Below, in pieces: positions 1-8,948 of a stretch of 64,000 nucleotides of DNA. Where the stretch lies: NCBI GenBank assembly GCA_029565935.1, contig JAKQNF010000030.1, positions 1 to 64,000 on the forward strand. Direction: 5' to 3'. The notes beneath the pieces were generated by a model. The model did no database searches. It was not told where the DNA came from and saw nothing but the letters and a program-made list of their open reading frames with translations. The position numbers were made by a program, and so were the translations under genes. The DNA is from Bacillota bacterium. GTDB lineage: Bacteria > Bacillota > DTU025 > MWDF01. The first letter of the stretch is position 1. Every line of letters begins with the position of its first letter.

Positions 1-28
1 CCATTATGAATAACCGAGGAGGATTAAG

Positions 29-697
29 ATGAGACGCACACGCATCATCGCTTCTGTTGCGCTGATCTTGCTTGCCGCCTTCAGCGCAGGCTGCCTCGAC
101 AAGACATGGTCATATGATTTCACCGACTCATCGGCTAATATCGGCGATTGGTACACGACCGCAGATGATACGCCTACGTTTACCCTGGATGGATCGGGGC
201 TTAGGGTCGTGGATTTCGGCGTCATCTCGCCCGTATCTTTCGTCGGGGATGTCACTGCTACGGTATATTTCGATTTCTCCGCATCGGGGGTGAACGAAAG
301 TAGCATCGGGCTTGGATTTTCCTCCGTAGCGAATGAAGGTGGAGGCAGCGTAGTCCAGGTCGAACTCGTAAATCCGGGCAGCACGAGCGGCTCCTATCCC
401 GAGGCGTGGTACTACGTGGTGTTCGGTCCGAATGGCTATAACGTAAACGCAGGTTACAGGCCAATCCCGGGATTTGTGGTCAACGGCATGAATAAGGTCA
501 AGCTCGCCCTCAAAGGCGATACTTTGAAAGTATCGATCAACGGCAGGGAGCTGTACACCGGCAACGCGATCCATTTCGAGAGGATAAGCAGCCATCTCGT
601 CATCTACGGCGATATCGGGGAGAACGCGTCGATGATGGTCAAGAGGATCGAAGTGAGGTACGCAGGCGAGCTGATCGAGGAATACCCTGCTAAATAA
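29..697 (+). CDS. Lipoprotein, paralogue family member 1
   Basis: Predicted secreted lipoprotein of 222 residues with unknown function. The N-terminus has a basic start (MRRTR), a hydrophobic stretch and the lipobox SAGC, so Cys22 would be lipidated after signal peptidase II cleavage. The rest is rich in alternating beta-type sequence (TATVYFDF, LKVSINGREL) and resembles concanavalin/LamG-like glycan-binding folds; that is inference, as no catalytic motif is visible. The start is supported by AGGAGG about seven bases upstream. The next gene is a close tandem paralogue sharing the N-terminus, the ALKGD.LKVS.NGREL block and the AGELIE.YP C-terminus. A more distant third copy lies at 28.5-29.2 kb. 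The coding call is secure; the role is not. Confidence 0.85.
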   Translation: MRRTRIIASVALILLAAFSAGCLDKTWSYDFTDSSANIGDWYTTADDTPTFTLDGSGLRVVDFGVISPVSFVGDVTATVYFDFSASGVNESSIGLGFSSVANEGGGSVVQVELVNPGSTSGSYPEAWYYVVFGPNGYNVNAGYRPIPGFVVNGMNKVKLALKGDTLKVSINGRELYTGNAIHFERISSHLVIYGDIGENASMMVKRIEVRYAGELIEEYPAK

Positions 698-719
698 AAG
701 GCTCAGGCGTATCGGTATC

Positions 720-765
720 AGAGCCATCAAAGGACGCGACGCCCTATATGGACGCCTTTGGCTCT
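720..765 (+). terminator. Terminator-like hairpin after lipoprotein 1
   Basis: AGAGCCA-tc-AAAGG pairs with CCTTTGGCTCT across a 21-base loop, starting 23 bases after the stop codon. Only a short T run follows, so termination would be weak. Confidence 0.4.
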
Positions 766-1075
766 TTACAAAAGATGAAGCATCCACCCGATTGCTGCAA
801 GGTATGTCGATGCCATCCGTACTTGCGTTTCGTGGCATGCTTGGGATCCTACCGATGAAGGTAGACGGCCGTCTTTGCATCATTTTGATGGTCCGAGCGA
901 GACCATGCAGCAAAAAGCACAGGTATCATGACCATAAGTATGCTTTTAAATCGTTTCGTCATGTTCAGTGCACCTTTGTTTGACAAGTAAGACATAGCAG
1001 CATGGAAATGAAACAGACAGCCAGCCCGCCTTTCTTGTCGTCGGATCCTATCATATACGCTTAGGGAGGATTAAG
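766..1075. other. Intergenic stretch between the two lipoproteins
   Basis: Apart from the hairpin at its left edge I see no convincing gene. The 63-residue ORF at 792-983 lacks a ribosome binding site and family resemblance. A short palindrome GACGGCCGTC is present. The stretch probably holds the promoter of the second lipoprotein, but I cannot place -35 and -10 boxes with confidence. Confidence 0.4.
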
Positions 1076-1738
1076 ATGAGACGCATACGCATCATCGCTT
1101 CCATTACGCTGGTCCTTATAGCCGCCTTCAGTGCAGGCTGCCTCAACAAGACATGGCTATATGATTTTACCGATCCCTCGGCCCTTATCTCCGACTGGCA
1201 CACTTCTGATATGCCTACGTTTACTCTGGACGGAACCGGGCTTAACATCAAAGATTCCTCCATATGCTCGCTGGTGTCTTTTACGGGGGACCTGACTGCC
1301 ACTGTCTATTTCGACTATTCCGTATCGGGAGAATGCCAAAGTTCCATAGGTTTTGGATTTTCATCCGCAGTATTTGGCGAAGAAAGCAGCGTCATAGAGC
1401 TGAATTTTCAGAATCCCGGCAGCGCCGGCGACACTTATTCGGAAGGTTGGTTCTACGTATCGATGGGGCCGAAAGGATATTGTATCGACTTGAGCAACGG
1501 GCCAATCTCGGGGTTCATAATCGACGGCATCAACCAGGTCGAGCTGGCCCTCAAGGGCGACAAGCTGAAGGTGTCGGTCAACGGAAGGGAGCTCCACACT
1601 GGGAACGCGGCCAACTTTGAAAGAGTGAGCAGCCACTTCATCCTCTGGGGAGATATGGAAGAGGAGGCCACTATGGTGGTAAAAAGAGTAGAAATCAAAT
1701 ACGCAGGCGAGCTGATCGAAAATTACCCGGACCTATAG
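1076..1738 (+). CDS. Lipoprotein, paralogue family member 2
   Basis: A 220-residue predicted lipoprotein, a tandem paralogue of the preceding gene. It keeps the same signal sequence and lipobox (SAGC, Cys22), the motif NKTW.YDFTD just after it, the central TATVYFDY strand, ALKGDKLKVSVNGREL and the C-terminal YAGELIENYP. Differences cluster in the middle, including added cysteines (SGECQ, GYCID) absent from copy 1. AGGGAGGA lies about seven bases before the ATG. The spacing and shared leader suggest local duplication followed by divergence. The fold is probably a beta-sandwich displayed on the outer face of the membrane; a glycan- or peptide-binding role is only a guess. Confidence 0.85.
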   Translation: MRRIRIIASITLVLIAAFSAGCLNKTWLYDFTDPSALISDWHTSDMPTFTLDGTGLNIKDSSICSLVSFTGDLTATVYFDYSVSGECQSSIGFGFSSAVFGEESSVIELNFQNPGSAGDTYSEGWFYVSMGPKGYCIDLSNGPISGFIIDGINQVELALKGDKLKVSVNGRELHTGNAANFERVSSHFILWGDMEEEATMVVKRVEIKYAGELIENYPDL

Positions 1739-1796
1739 CATGTCCATAACAATCCTCTACGTTCCGATGGTTTTCGCTTTGCAAACTCATAATGTT

Positions 1797-1834
1797 AAGG
1801 TCCCTCTCCAACTACATGGCCGGGGAGGGACCTT
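1797..1834. terminator. Bidirectional terminator between convergent genes
   Basis: AAGGTCCCTCTCC pairs with GGGGAGGGACCTT with one mismatch, between the stop of lipoprotein 2 (+) and the stop of the aldolase-like gene (-). The position between convergent genes supports use in both directions. Confidence 0.7.
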
Positions 1835-1845
1835 TGCTCTACTAA

Positions 1846-2745
1846 CTAGTTCATGGCAGCCCTAAGGATACGCTCAAGATCCATTCTGTCTTTCTCTGGA
1901 AGAGGCAACATGGGCAATCTTGGTTTTCCGCCTACATAGCCGATCATGTCCATCGCCGCTTTCAAGCCTGGCACTCCATATTTCGCCGTGACAGCCTTGT
2001 TTATATCCATGACCTTCAGCTGGATTTTCCTTGCCCTCTCAAGGTCCTTAGCCATGAATGCGTCATAGATGTCGGCGAGCGTGTCCGGTAACACATTCGC
2101 CAGGGCAGCCGTAGTACCGTGGCCCCCCAATACGAGTGTGGTCAGTATGTAGCTACCGGATCCAGCGAATACCACAAAGCCCGGCTTCGATTTTGCAATT
2201 ATCTCGCCTATCTGGACGAGGTTCCCCCCGCTGTCCTTGATGCCGATTATGTTCTGATGGAAAGATAATTCGGACACCAGGTTGGAATCCAGGTTCAGCC
2301 CTGTGTTCCCCGGCATGTTGTAGATCAGGATCGGGATCGGGGATGCATCGGCTACGGCGCGGTAATGTGCCGCAAGGACCGTGTTGTTCATAGAGGCCTT
2401 GAAGAAGAAGGGAGGAAGTACCAATGCCGCTTCTGCGCCCTCTTGGGCAACTGCTTTCGTCAATGCAATGGTATCCTTTGTCGTTTCTACCCCTGTACCC
2501 GCTATGACGACCTTCTTCCCTCTATTCTCTTCAACCACATAGGAGACGAGCCTTATCTTCTCGTCGAAACTCAGGTAGTTCGCCTCGCTGTTGGAGCCCA
2601 GGACCACATACCCGGCCATGCGCGTCTTTTCCCACCTGTCCAGGTTGGCCTTCATGGATTTCAGGTCCAGTTCACCGGCTTCATCGAATGTCGTTACTAT
2701 AGGGGCGAAGATCCCCTTGATCCTTTGTACGTCTATACCGGACAT
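1846..2745 (-). CDS. DHDPS/NAL-superfamily aldolase, 4-hydroxy-2-oxoglutarate aldolase-like
   Basis: A class I Schiff-base aldolase of the DapA/NanA superfamily at full family length (299 residues). Seen directly: the Schiff-base lysine in GIKDSGG, the catalytic tyrosine in IYNMPGNTG, and a TIM-barrel (beta/alpha)8 pattern. The pyruvate-binding loop reads GSNSEA instead of the GTTGE of true DapA; GSN-type loops occur in 4-hydroxy-2-oxoglutarate aldolases, so a retro-aldol cleavage giving pyruvate (or a related 2-keto acid) fits better than lysine synthesis. GGAGGTACTGCAT precedes the ATG. It is the last gene of the operon headed by the Liv-type importer, which suggests catabolism of an imported amino-acid-like compound. 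The exact substrate is unknown. Confidence 0.8.
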   Translation of the reverse strand: MSGIDVQRIKGIFAPIVTTFDEAGELDLKSMKANLDRWEKTRMAGYVVLGSNSEANYLSFDEKIRLVSYVVEENRGKKVVIAGTGVETTKDTIALTKAVAQEGAEAALVLPPFFFKASMNNTVLAAHYRAVADASPIPILIYNMPGNTGLNLDSNLVSELSFHQNIIGIKDSGGNLVQIGEIIAKSKPGFVVFAGSGSYILTTLVLGGHGTTAALANVLPDTLADIYDAFMAKDLERARKIQLKVMDINKAVTAKYGVPGLKAAMDMIGYVGGKPRLPMLPLPEKDRMDLERILRAAMN

Positions 2746-2845
2746 ATGCAGTACCTCCAGATCATAATGCTTATCGAGGATAGCCCGATCAGTCCGCTAC
2801 CATAAATCCAATCGTACCTGTGAATTACCGAAGGCCTGCTCTAAG

Positions 2846-4153
2846 CTATCGCGGACTATACTTGTCGGCCAGTTTCTTAGTAACCATCAGGAACCGGTCC
2901 ATCTCATCCACGGTATTGCAGTGCAGCGGTGAAACCCTTATGCAACCTTCGATTTCGAAGGAGTTCAGCATCCTTGCCGAATAGATGCTTGTAGAAACCC
3001 TTTCGAAGGCCACCACGCCTTCTTTCTCATACTCGGCTACGGCCTTCTTTGGGTCAAGGTTGTCGATCCCCATGGCTATGATGAGATCCCTTGTCGAAAG
3101 ATCCTCATAATCGAGGAATACCTTGACGCCTTTCATCTTCCTGAGGCCTTCGACCTTGTCCGACCCGTTCAGGACATGATGAAGGAGGGCCCTTTCGTGT
3201 AGGTTGATCCTGTTCATGCCTTCTTCGTACAGTTTCCTGCGGTCTTCTGTCTTGACGAAGTGACCGCCTATCCAACAGACATAGTTGACGACCTCCGTTA
3301 TCGCGGCGAAGTGGGCCGGCGCGGGACTGCCCAGTTCCCACACGTCCGAGGGCTTGGCAAGAAGCTTGTTATGGGGCAGCTTGGCGGCCCTCTCCGAGAG
3401 GTAGCCAAATCCCATCCCCCTGGGCCCGAAGAACTTGTACGGTGCGAAGTTCAGCCCATCTACGTGCAGTTTATCTATGTCTACTGCCTTATGTGGGACA
3501 TGCTGTACCGAATCGCAAAGGATGTAGAGGTCCGGCTTGATCTTGCGTGCTTCTTTTACGATTTTTTCCATATCGTTGACGGCGCCCGATATATTCGATG
3601 CGTATATCACGCTAAGAAGGCAGGTGTTCATATCTATCAGCTTCGTTATAGCTTCTACATCCACTCCGCCCGTACGTTTGTTGGTATCTGCCACCCTGAT
3701 TTCCTTGCCGCATCTTTGGGCGTTCAGCACGATTGCGTCATAAGCGGATGGATGCTCGAGCTTTGTCGTCACCACATTCGTACCCGGCACGTTTTCGATA
3801 ATCGCCCTTGTCATCTCGAAGATCGCCATGGATGCGGTTAGTGACGTGACAAGGCTGCCCGTCTTGGCGTTGAACACCACTCGCAGTACATCCTCGGTGC
3901 CTTTGGCCTGTATCGCCGCGAGCTCAAGGGCAGACTTGTTCGAATGCTCAGGGCAATCTGGCATCTCGTCTACCTTCTTGAAAGCTTCATTGGCGGCCTT
4001 GAGCCGGATCGACCCGCCTGCATTGTCGAAGAACAGCCTTTTCTCCTTGAGCACGGGGTCCTCTTCAACATGCAGGAAACGCTCCCTTATCTGTTTCATC
4101 AGTTTCTCGTCGAACAGTTCGCCCCTATTCTTCTTGTCGTCCAATGCACTCAC
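2846..4153 (-). CDS. Class V PLP aminotransferase, cysteine desulfurase-like
   Basis: A fold-type I PLP enzyme of the SufS/CsdA-like class V family, 435 residues, cytosolic. The N-terminal FFDNAGGS, the cofactor-contact CDSVQHVPHKAVD block and the PLP lysine in FAPYKFFGPRG are visible, and the C-terminal domain carries GCIRVSPLHCN, typical of the family. I do not see the active-site cysteine loop of a housekeeping desulfurase, and there is no scaffold protein (IscU/SufU) nearby, so the substrate may be another cysteine- or amino-acid-like compound. It follows the CGGC protein with a 20-bp gap and precedes the aldolase-like gene by 100 bp, in the Liv operon. Family is clear; reaction is not. 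Confidence 0.8.
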   Translation of the reverse strand: MSALDDKKNRGELFDEKLMKQIRERFLHVEEDPVLKEKRLFFDNAGGSIRLKAANEAFKKVDEMPDCPEHSNKSALELAAIQAKGTEDVLRVVFNAKTGSLVTSLTASMAIFEMTRAIIENVPGTNVVTTKLEHPSAYDAIVLNAQRCGKEIRVADTNKRTGGVDVEAITKLIDMNTCLLSVIYASNISGAVNDMEKIVKEARKIKPDLYILCDSVQHVPHKAVDIDKLHVDGLNFAPYKFFGPRGMGFGYLSERAAKLPHNKLLAKPSDVWELGSPAPAHFAAITEVVNYVCWIGGHFVKTEDRRKLYEEGMNRINLHERALLHHVLNGSDKVEGLRKMKGVKVFLDYEDLSTRDLIIAMGIDNLDPKKAVAEYEKEGVVAFERVSTSIYSARMLNSFEIEGCIRVSPLHCNTVDEMDRFLMVTKKLADKYSPR

Positions 4154-4173
4154 CCCACATACAACGATTTCGT

Positions 4174-4623
4174 TTAGTTATATGAAAGCCTTGTCTCCGG
4201 GTCCGTTAACACATTGGATATCAGCTCTTGCCATGCCGACGAATCCCAAGTGTGCAGCCCGTCATGCACCACCATGTACTTCTCGGGTATCGGATGGGTC
4301 CCGACGATCACCTCGACCCCGTATTTCTCACGCATGAACCTTCTGAAATAGTCGATTCTCGGGCAGGGCGGATATCCTACCAGCATGCATGTCGCTAGAT
4401 AGATCACCTGGATTCCGTTGTTCTTCATTTCCTGGGGGGTATATTCGATATTGCCGCCGGGGCAGCCGCCACAATGGGAGAATGCCGCTATCTGCATCGG
4501 CTTGCCCTTATAGCGGGCGAAGCCACCTTCTCTCTTCTCGGCTGCCTTGAAGCACTTCCCGCCTGCGCATGTATGGTACCTATCACAGATGATGACACCG
4601 ACTTTGACAGGTTCTTCTCCCAT
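4174..4623 (-). CDS. CGGC domain-containing protein
   Basis: A small cysteine-rich protein (149 residues from the chosen start) matching the CGGC domain family: the HCGGCPGG signature with additional conserved cysteines in CAGGKCFKA, ATCML and YPPCPR. The family is thought to bind a metal or thiol cofactor, but no reaction is established. The ORF track opens ten residues earlier at 4653; I prefer ATG at 4623 because AGGGGAG lies about eight bases upstream, while the longer start has no Shine-Dalgarno. The gene sits between the aminopeptidase-like gene and the cysteine-desulfurase-like gene, so a sulfur- or metal-related role within this operon is a reasonable inference. Confidence 0.8.
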   Translation of the reverse strand: MGEEPVKVGVIICDRYHTCAGGKCFKAAEKREGGFARYKGKPMQIAAFSHCGGCPGGNIEYTPQEMKNNGIQVIYLATCMLVGYPPCPRIDYFRRFMREKYGVEVIVGTHPIPEKYMVVHDGLHTWDSSAWQELISNVLTDPETRLSYN

Positions 4624-4667
4624 GGTCTCCACTCCCCTTTCTGAATTGGTCAATCGATGTATCCGCC

Positions 4668-5639
4668 TTATAGAAGGACTTCGCCGTCTTCCATGACTAC
4701 GACCCCGTCGATCCTCACAGTAGGCTTGTTGACGACCATGTCGATGTGCGAAGGAGCATTGCTAAGGCCTCCGATGCCATGGTTGTCTCCGAAGCCGATA
4801 TGGAACGTGCCGGCCACGCCCTCATCCTCGAGCATCGCTCCGTTGAAATGGGATTCCGGGTTCATCCCTATACCCAGCTCGGCCGCTACGTATACGGAAG
4901 GGTCGTCGTGCTTCGCCATGATCTCCCTTATGGTTTTGGCATGACGACCGCCTTCTATCGAGGTTATGCGGCCCTTCTTCAGATGAACCACTATAGGTTC
5001 ATCAAGTACGCCGATCTCCGGAAGCGGGATGCTACCGTCGACTATCATCACGCCCTCGGTTGAGTCCTCTATCATCGCCACATGTGTCTCGATGTCGGGA
5101 GGCGAGCCGAACGAGCCTTTTTCGGTGCAGATACCTGATTGATTGCGACCAAGGCGGCCTTTTATGTTAGTGACTATCCTGGTCCCCAGCTTTGTCGTTA
5201 CCTCTACGGTGTTTCCATTGGTGAATGCATCGGCGAACTTCTGTACTAGGGGATTAATACCGACGAAATCCGCGAGCAATCCGCCTTTGGTGAGCATTTC
5301 TTCCCTGTAATCCGGCATGTTCACCCATCTTGCGCCTTTTTTACATGCCTGGTGCCTTGCATCTGAGTGGGCTAGGGAAAAAGTAGTGGGCGCAAAGACG
5401 ACGTCGGCCCCGAGTATCGCCCTGGCGACTGCGTCAGTAGGCGCCTCACCGTGCATCTTCCTTGGGAATGTGACGCATATTGTGGGGTCGGTCCCATACT
5501 CCTTAAGGGCATCCGTCAGCTTAAGGGCGATGCTGAGCTTCTCGGTATCGGTAACTACGACGACATCCTCGCCGGGCTTAACGCCCGCATTTACTTCGAT
5601 CAGAGTCTTTATGCCTTTTGCCATCGATGTCTTGTGCAT
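4668..5639 (-). CDS. M29-type aminopeptidase-like protein (or NicX-like)
   Basis: Resembles the metalloenzyme superfamily that contains thermophilic M29 aminopeptidases and the ring-cleaving 2,5-dihydroxypyridine dioxygenase NicX. Metal-ligand-type sequences typical of this group are in the C-terminal half: ELGIGMNPE, then GTFHIGFGDNHGIGG and SHIDMV. The protein ends shortly after a beta-strand IDG..VMEDGEVL. The track starts at GTG 5660, overlapping livF; GGGAGGGG about nine bases before the ATG at 5639 supports MHKTSMAKG as the true start (323 residues). Next to an amino-acid-type importer, peptide or amide hydrolysis of the imported compound is the likely role. A dioxygenase role is the main alternative. 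Confidence 0.7.
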   Translation of the reverse strand: MHKTSMAKGIKTLIEVNAGVKPGEDVVVVTDTEKLSIALKLTDALKEYGTDPTICVTFPRKMHGEAPTDAVARAILGADVVFAPTTFSLAHSDARHQACKKGARWVNMPDYREEMLTKGGLLADFVGINPLVQKFADAFTNGNTVEVTTKLGTRIVTNIKGRLGRNQSGICTEKGSFGSPPDIETHVAMIEDSTEGVMIVDGSIPLPEIGVLDEPIVVHLKKGRITSIEGGRHAKTIREIMAKHDDPSVYVAAELGIGMNPESHFNGAMLEDEGVAGTFHIGFGDNHGIGGLSNAPSHIDMVVNKPTVRIDGVVVMEDGEVLL

Positions 5640-5656
5640 TTTCTTTGCCCCTCCCA

Positions 5657-6361
5657 TCACATTCCGAGGTATGCTTTCTTAACACTTTCAGAAGCCAGGA
5701 GCTCCTCCCCGGTACCCGATAAGGCGATCTTGCCCGTCTGGAGCACATATGCCCTGTCGGCCACCCCCAGGGCCTTCCTTACGTTCTGCTCCACGAGAAG
5801 TACGGTCTGCTTGCCGGCCTTTAGCTTCTTGACCAGGTCGATGACCTGCTCTACGAGGATAGGGCTTAGACCCAAGGACGGTTCGTCCAGCATCAGGAGC
5901 TTCGGGCTCACCATCAACGCCCTGCCGATCGCAAGCATCTGCTGCTCTCCTCCGGAGAGCGTCTCTGCTTTCTGTGAACATCTCTCCTTCAATCGCGGGA
6001 ACATCTCATATACCTGCTGTACCTTTGATGCGATGGCCTCATTCGAGCTAAGCGTAAAAGCGCCCGTCAATAAGTTGTCGTGTACGCTCATCTTCCCGAA
6101 AAGCAACCTGCCCTCAGGGACGTGCGAAATCCCGAGCCTCAGGATTTTATGAGGTTTCATCTTCTCAATATCCGTGCCAGAAAACGATATTTTACCTTCC
6201 GTGATCGGAACAAGACCGGATATCGCCCTGAGGAGCGTCGACTTGCCTGCTCCATTCGATCCTACGACGGCGACGACTTCACCCTCTTCTATGTGCATCG
6301 AAACGTCCGAAAGGGCCGATATTCCTCCGTAGTTGACGGATATATCCTTGATGTCAAGCAT
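5657..6361 (-). CDS. livF: Branched-chain amino acid-type ABC transporter ATP-binding protein LivF
   Basis: The second ATPase of a Liv-type ABC importer, on the cytosolic face of the LivHM permease. Walker A GSNGAGKS, the signature LSGGEQQM and Walker B LLMLDEPSLGL are intact, and the sequence matches LivF in length (234 residues from the chosen start). The ORF track opens eight residues earlier; GGGAGGGC upstream of the ATG at 6361 favours MLDIKDISV. The start overlaps the stop of livG by a few bases, indicating translational coupling, and the stop overlaps the long form of the aminopeptidase-like ORF. LivF alone does not tell which amino acid or amide is imported. Confidence 0.92.
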   Translation of the reverse strand: MLDIKDISVNYGGISALSDVSMHIEEGEVVAVVGSNGAGKSTLLRAISGLVPITEGKISFSGTDIEKMKPHKILRLGISHVPEGRLLFGKMSVHDNLLTGAFTLSSNEAIASKVQQVYEMFPRLKERCSQKAETLSGGEQQMLAIGRALMVSPKLLMLDEPSLGLSPILVEQVIDLVKKLKAGKQTVLLVEQNVRKALGVADRAYVLQTGKIALSGTGEELLASESVKKAYLGM

Positions 6362-7070
6362 TGCCGTGCCCTCCCAGATAGGCATTTATTACTTCTTCGT
6401 TGTTCACGATGCTGGACGGCACATCTTCGGCGATCTTCTTGCCGAAATTCAGCACCAGGACCCTATCAGAAACTGGCATCAGGACTTCCATGACGTGCTC
6501 TATCAGCACTATGGTTATCCCCAGCGAATTGATGTCCTTGACTATCTGCACTGCCTGGACCCTTTCAGCCTCGGTCAGCCCTGCCATGGCCTCATCCAGC
6601 ATCACGAGCTTCGCTCCGGTAGCCAAAGCACGGGCGATCTGCAGCCTCTTCTTCTGCGCTATATTGAGCGAACCTGCCCTTGAAGTTGACTTGTCCGTGA
6701 GCCTTACGATGTCCAGGGCCTCGGACGCCTTCTTCTCTGCGACCATCCTGCTGTTCGTATGGCAGAACGCCCCGACCATCGCATTCTCCTGCACGGTAAG
6801 GCTGTCTAGGACCTGGACGATCTGGAAGGTGCGCGCGATGCCAGCCCTGCAGATAAGGTTCGCAGGCATGGACGTTATGTCCCTGCCTTCGAATATCACT
6901 CGTCCCGCCTCGGGTCTTAGGAATCCCGTGATGCAGTTGAAGAGGGTGGTCTTCCCCGCCCCGTTGGGGCCGATTATCCCGTAGATCTGGCCTTTTTCGA
7001 CCTTCATGCTCACATTGTCATTGGCTAGAAGGCCGCCGAATTTCTTGGTGACTCCTATAAGCTCAAGCAT
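6354..7070 (-). CDS. livG: Branched-chain amino acid-type ABC transporter ATP-binding protein LivG
   Basis: First ATPase of the Liv-type importer, 238 residues. Walker A GPNGAGKTTLFN and Walker B LVMLDEAMAGL are clear. The ABC signature region reads SLNIAQKKRLQ rather than the canonical LSGGQ; LivG proteins often vary here, so this does not imply inactivity. The C-terminal IVLIEHVMEVLM block, with the switch histidine, is typical of LivG. The start overlaps the end of livM by eight bases and the stop overlaps livF, so the three genes are translationally coupled. Confidence 0.92.
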   Translation of the reverse strand: MLELIGVTKKFGGLLANDNVSMKVEKGQIYGIIGPNGAGKTTLFNCITGFLRPEAGRVIFEGRDITSMPANLICRAGIARTFQIVQVLDSLTVQENAMVGAFCHTNSRMVAEKKASEALDIVRLTDKSTSRAGSLNIAQKKRLQIARALATGAKLVMLDEAMAGLTEAERVQAVQIVKDINSLGITIVLIEHVMEVLMPVSDRVLVLNFGKKIAEDVPSSIVNNEEVINAYLGGHGNA

Positions 7071-8046
7071 TGGGGACCACCGCCTTCTGCCTCTTGGCCT
7101 TGACCATCTCTACCATACCCAGGATCCCTCGGGGCTGGAACGCAGCTACTAGCACAATCAGGGTGCCGTATATGATAAGGTCCACTCCCTTGCCTCCGCC
7201 TCCGAGCCATGCCCTGCTGTATTCCGACAATATGACCAGGATCGACGAGCCGATTATAGGACCGAAGAGCCTACCTTCTCCGCCGAGTATCGCCACTAGG
7301 CATATCCTGGTAGAGATGGCTGAGGAGAAGACAACGTACGGGTCTATGTAGAGCAGGTACTGGGCGTAGACGCTGCCGGCGATGGCGGTGATGAAAGCGC
7401 TTATCCCCATAGCCACGAGCTTCGTCCTGGCAGTATCTATGCCGGATGCGAGCGCCGCTTCATGGCTGTCCTTCACTGCCCTGAAGTAGTAGCCGAGCTT
7501 CGATTTCTGGATGACGTAGATGGCCAGTATGGTTAACAAGAAGATGCCCAGAAGCACATAGTAGTAGTTGTTCTTGCTCAGGTAGAACTGCAGGTTGATA
7601 AGCTTGTCCCCGCGCTTGATCGGCAGCTCCAGGCCGACCGCCCCGCCTATCCATTCCCAGTTTAAGAACAGGGTCCTCGTCATCTCGCCCAGCGCGATGG
7701 TCGCAATGGCGAAGTAGAAGCCCCTGAGCTTGAAAGTAGGCAAACCTATTATTATAGATACGATAGTGGCGATCACGCCACCCACGAGCATGCCGACCCA
7801 GGGGACGATCCCCCATTTTATGAGCATTATCGAGGAAGTATACGCGCCTATGCCGAAGAACACTGCATGGCCGAGCGATACCTGGCCGGTATAGCCTCCC
7901 AGTATGTTCCATGCCGATCCTAGTATCGAGTAGAGCATAATCAATATAAGCACGTGCTTCTCGAACGGCTTGGGAAGAAGCCTGGGAAGTACTATCGCCG
8001 CAAGCAGTGCGGCTGCTATCAGTATATATACAGTGTATTTTTTCAT
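7063..8046 (-). CDS. livM: Branched-chain amino acid-type ABC transporter permease LivM
   Basis: Polytopic membrane permease of 327 residues with about ten hydrophobic segments. The sequence GGYTGQVSLGHAVFFGIGAY near the N-terminus and ILGGEGRLFGPIIGS near the C-terminus are LivM hallmarks; the latter corresponds to the loop that contacts the ATPases. It begins four bases after the livH stop and overlaps livG at its end. It forms the translocation path with LivH. Start ATG (MKKYTVYI) is followed immediately by the first membrane segment. Substrate is unassigned. Confidence 0.92.
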   Translation of the reverse strand: MKKYTVYILIAAALLAAIVLPRLLPKPFEKHVLILIMLYSILGSAWNILGGYTGQVSLGHAVFFGIGAYTSSIMLIKWGIVPWVGMLVGGVIATIVSIIIGLPTFKLRGFYFAIATIALGEMTRTLFLNWEWIGGAVGLELPIKRGDKLINLQFYLSKNNYYYVLLGIFLLTILAIYVIQKSKLGYYFRAVKDSHEAALASGIDTARTKLVAMGISAFITAIAGSVYAQYLLYIDPYVVFSSAISTRICLVAILGGEGRLFGPIIGSSILVILSEYSRAWLGGGGKGVDLIIYGTLIVLVAAFQPRGILGMVEMVKAKRQKAVVPNA

Positions 8047-8050
8047 AGTC

Positions 8051-8917
8051 TCACCACCCGAAGAGGCCCTTGGGCTTGAATATGACCGTAACCAGGTATA
8101 TGCCGAAGGCTACGACATACTTGAAAGCGGCGCTTATGTAGAAGCCCGCCAACGAATCGGACACGCCTATCATCAATCCCCCGATGAAGGCCCCTGGTAT
8201 GCTGCCAAATCCGCCGAGGCACACCGCTACGAATGCATACAGGTTGAAGACGGATCCGACACCAGGGAATATGTAGTATGAGATGGAAAGGACCGAGCCT
8301 GCCAATCCCGCACAAGCGGCCGCAAGGCCGAATGCGAGGGCATAGACCGTCTGAGTGTCTATCCCCACCAGCGCGGCGGCCTTCTTGTTCATCGAGGTCG
8401 CCTGGAAAGCCCTGCCCATTCGGGTCTTCATCAGGAACCAGTACACCGCGCCCGCCATCAACAAGCTTACGAGGGCCGGGACGAGGGCATTGAGGCTGAC
8501 CATAACGCCCCCGATGCTTATCGTGCCTTTTACTAGGACATTGGGGATCGTCTTGAACTGGGAACCCCACAGGAAAAGCCCCACATTCACTAGCACGATG
8601 GAAAGGCCGAACGTCAACAGCATCTGAGCTAGCATCGGTGCTTCGATGACCCTGGCGATCAGGACTTTATAGACGATGACGCCAAGGATGAACATCAGCG
8701 CTATGGTAATCGGCGCAGATACGAGCGGATCCAAGTTCCATTTGACATTTATCCAGTATGAAGCATACATGCCGAGCATAAGGAACTCGCCTTGGGCGAA
8801 GTTCACCATGTCCATGACGCCCCTTATTATCGCTATCCCAATCGCTACCAGCGCGATTATCGAACCGAGCAACAAGCCGTTTACTATGGTCTGGATTAGA
8901 ACCTGGAACGGATTCAA
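8051..8917 (-). CDS. livH: Branched-chain amino acid-type ABC transporter permease LivH
   Basis: Polytopic permease of 288 residues with about eight membrane segments and the LivH hallmarks NGLLLGSIIALVAIGIAI and CLGGFGSIPGAFIGG. The start codon is TTG, preceded by GGGAGGGG at good spacing; no better ATG is near. A strong intercistronic hairpin lies between the binding-protein gene and this one, so the permease genes may be expressed at a lower level than the binding protein. It pairs with LivM in the membrane. Confidence 0.92.
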   Translation of the reverse strand: MNPFQVLIQTIVNGLLLGSIIALVAIGIAIIRGVMDMVNFAQGEFLMLGMYASYWINVKWNLDPLVSAPITIALMFILGVIVYKVLIARVIEAPMLAQMLLTFGLSIVLVNVGLFLWGSQFKTIPNVLVKGTISIGGVMVSLNALVPALVSLLMAGAVYWFLMKTRMGRAFQATSMNKKAAALVGIDTQTVYALAFGLAAACAGLAGSVLSISYYIFPGVGSVFNLYAFVAVCLGGFGSIPGAFIGGLMIGVSDSLAGFYISAAFKYVVAFGIYLVTVIFKPKGLFGW

Positions 8918-8948
8918 ATGTACCCCTCCCGTCTATGAACCTACAGAG

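Noticed and set aside
128-913. A 261-codon minus-strand ORF over the first lipoprotein gene
   Set aside because: It is the shadow of the plus-strand lipoprotein, which has a lipobox, a good ribosome binding site and a close paralogue; the minus frame has none of these.
6354-7070. LivG as a defective ATPase because LNIAQ replaces LSGGQ
   Set aside because: LivG proteins commonly vary at this motif while Walker A and B stay intact, so the change alone does not indicate loss of function.
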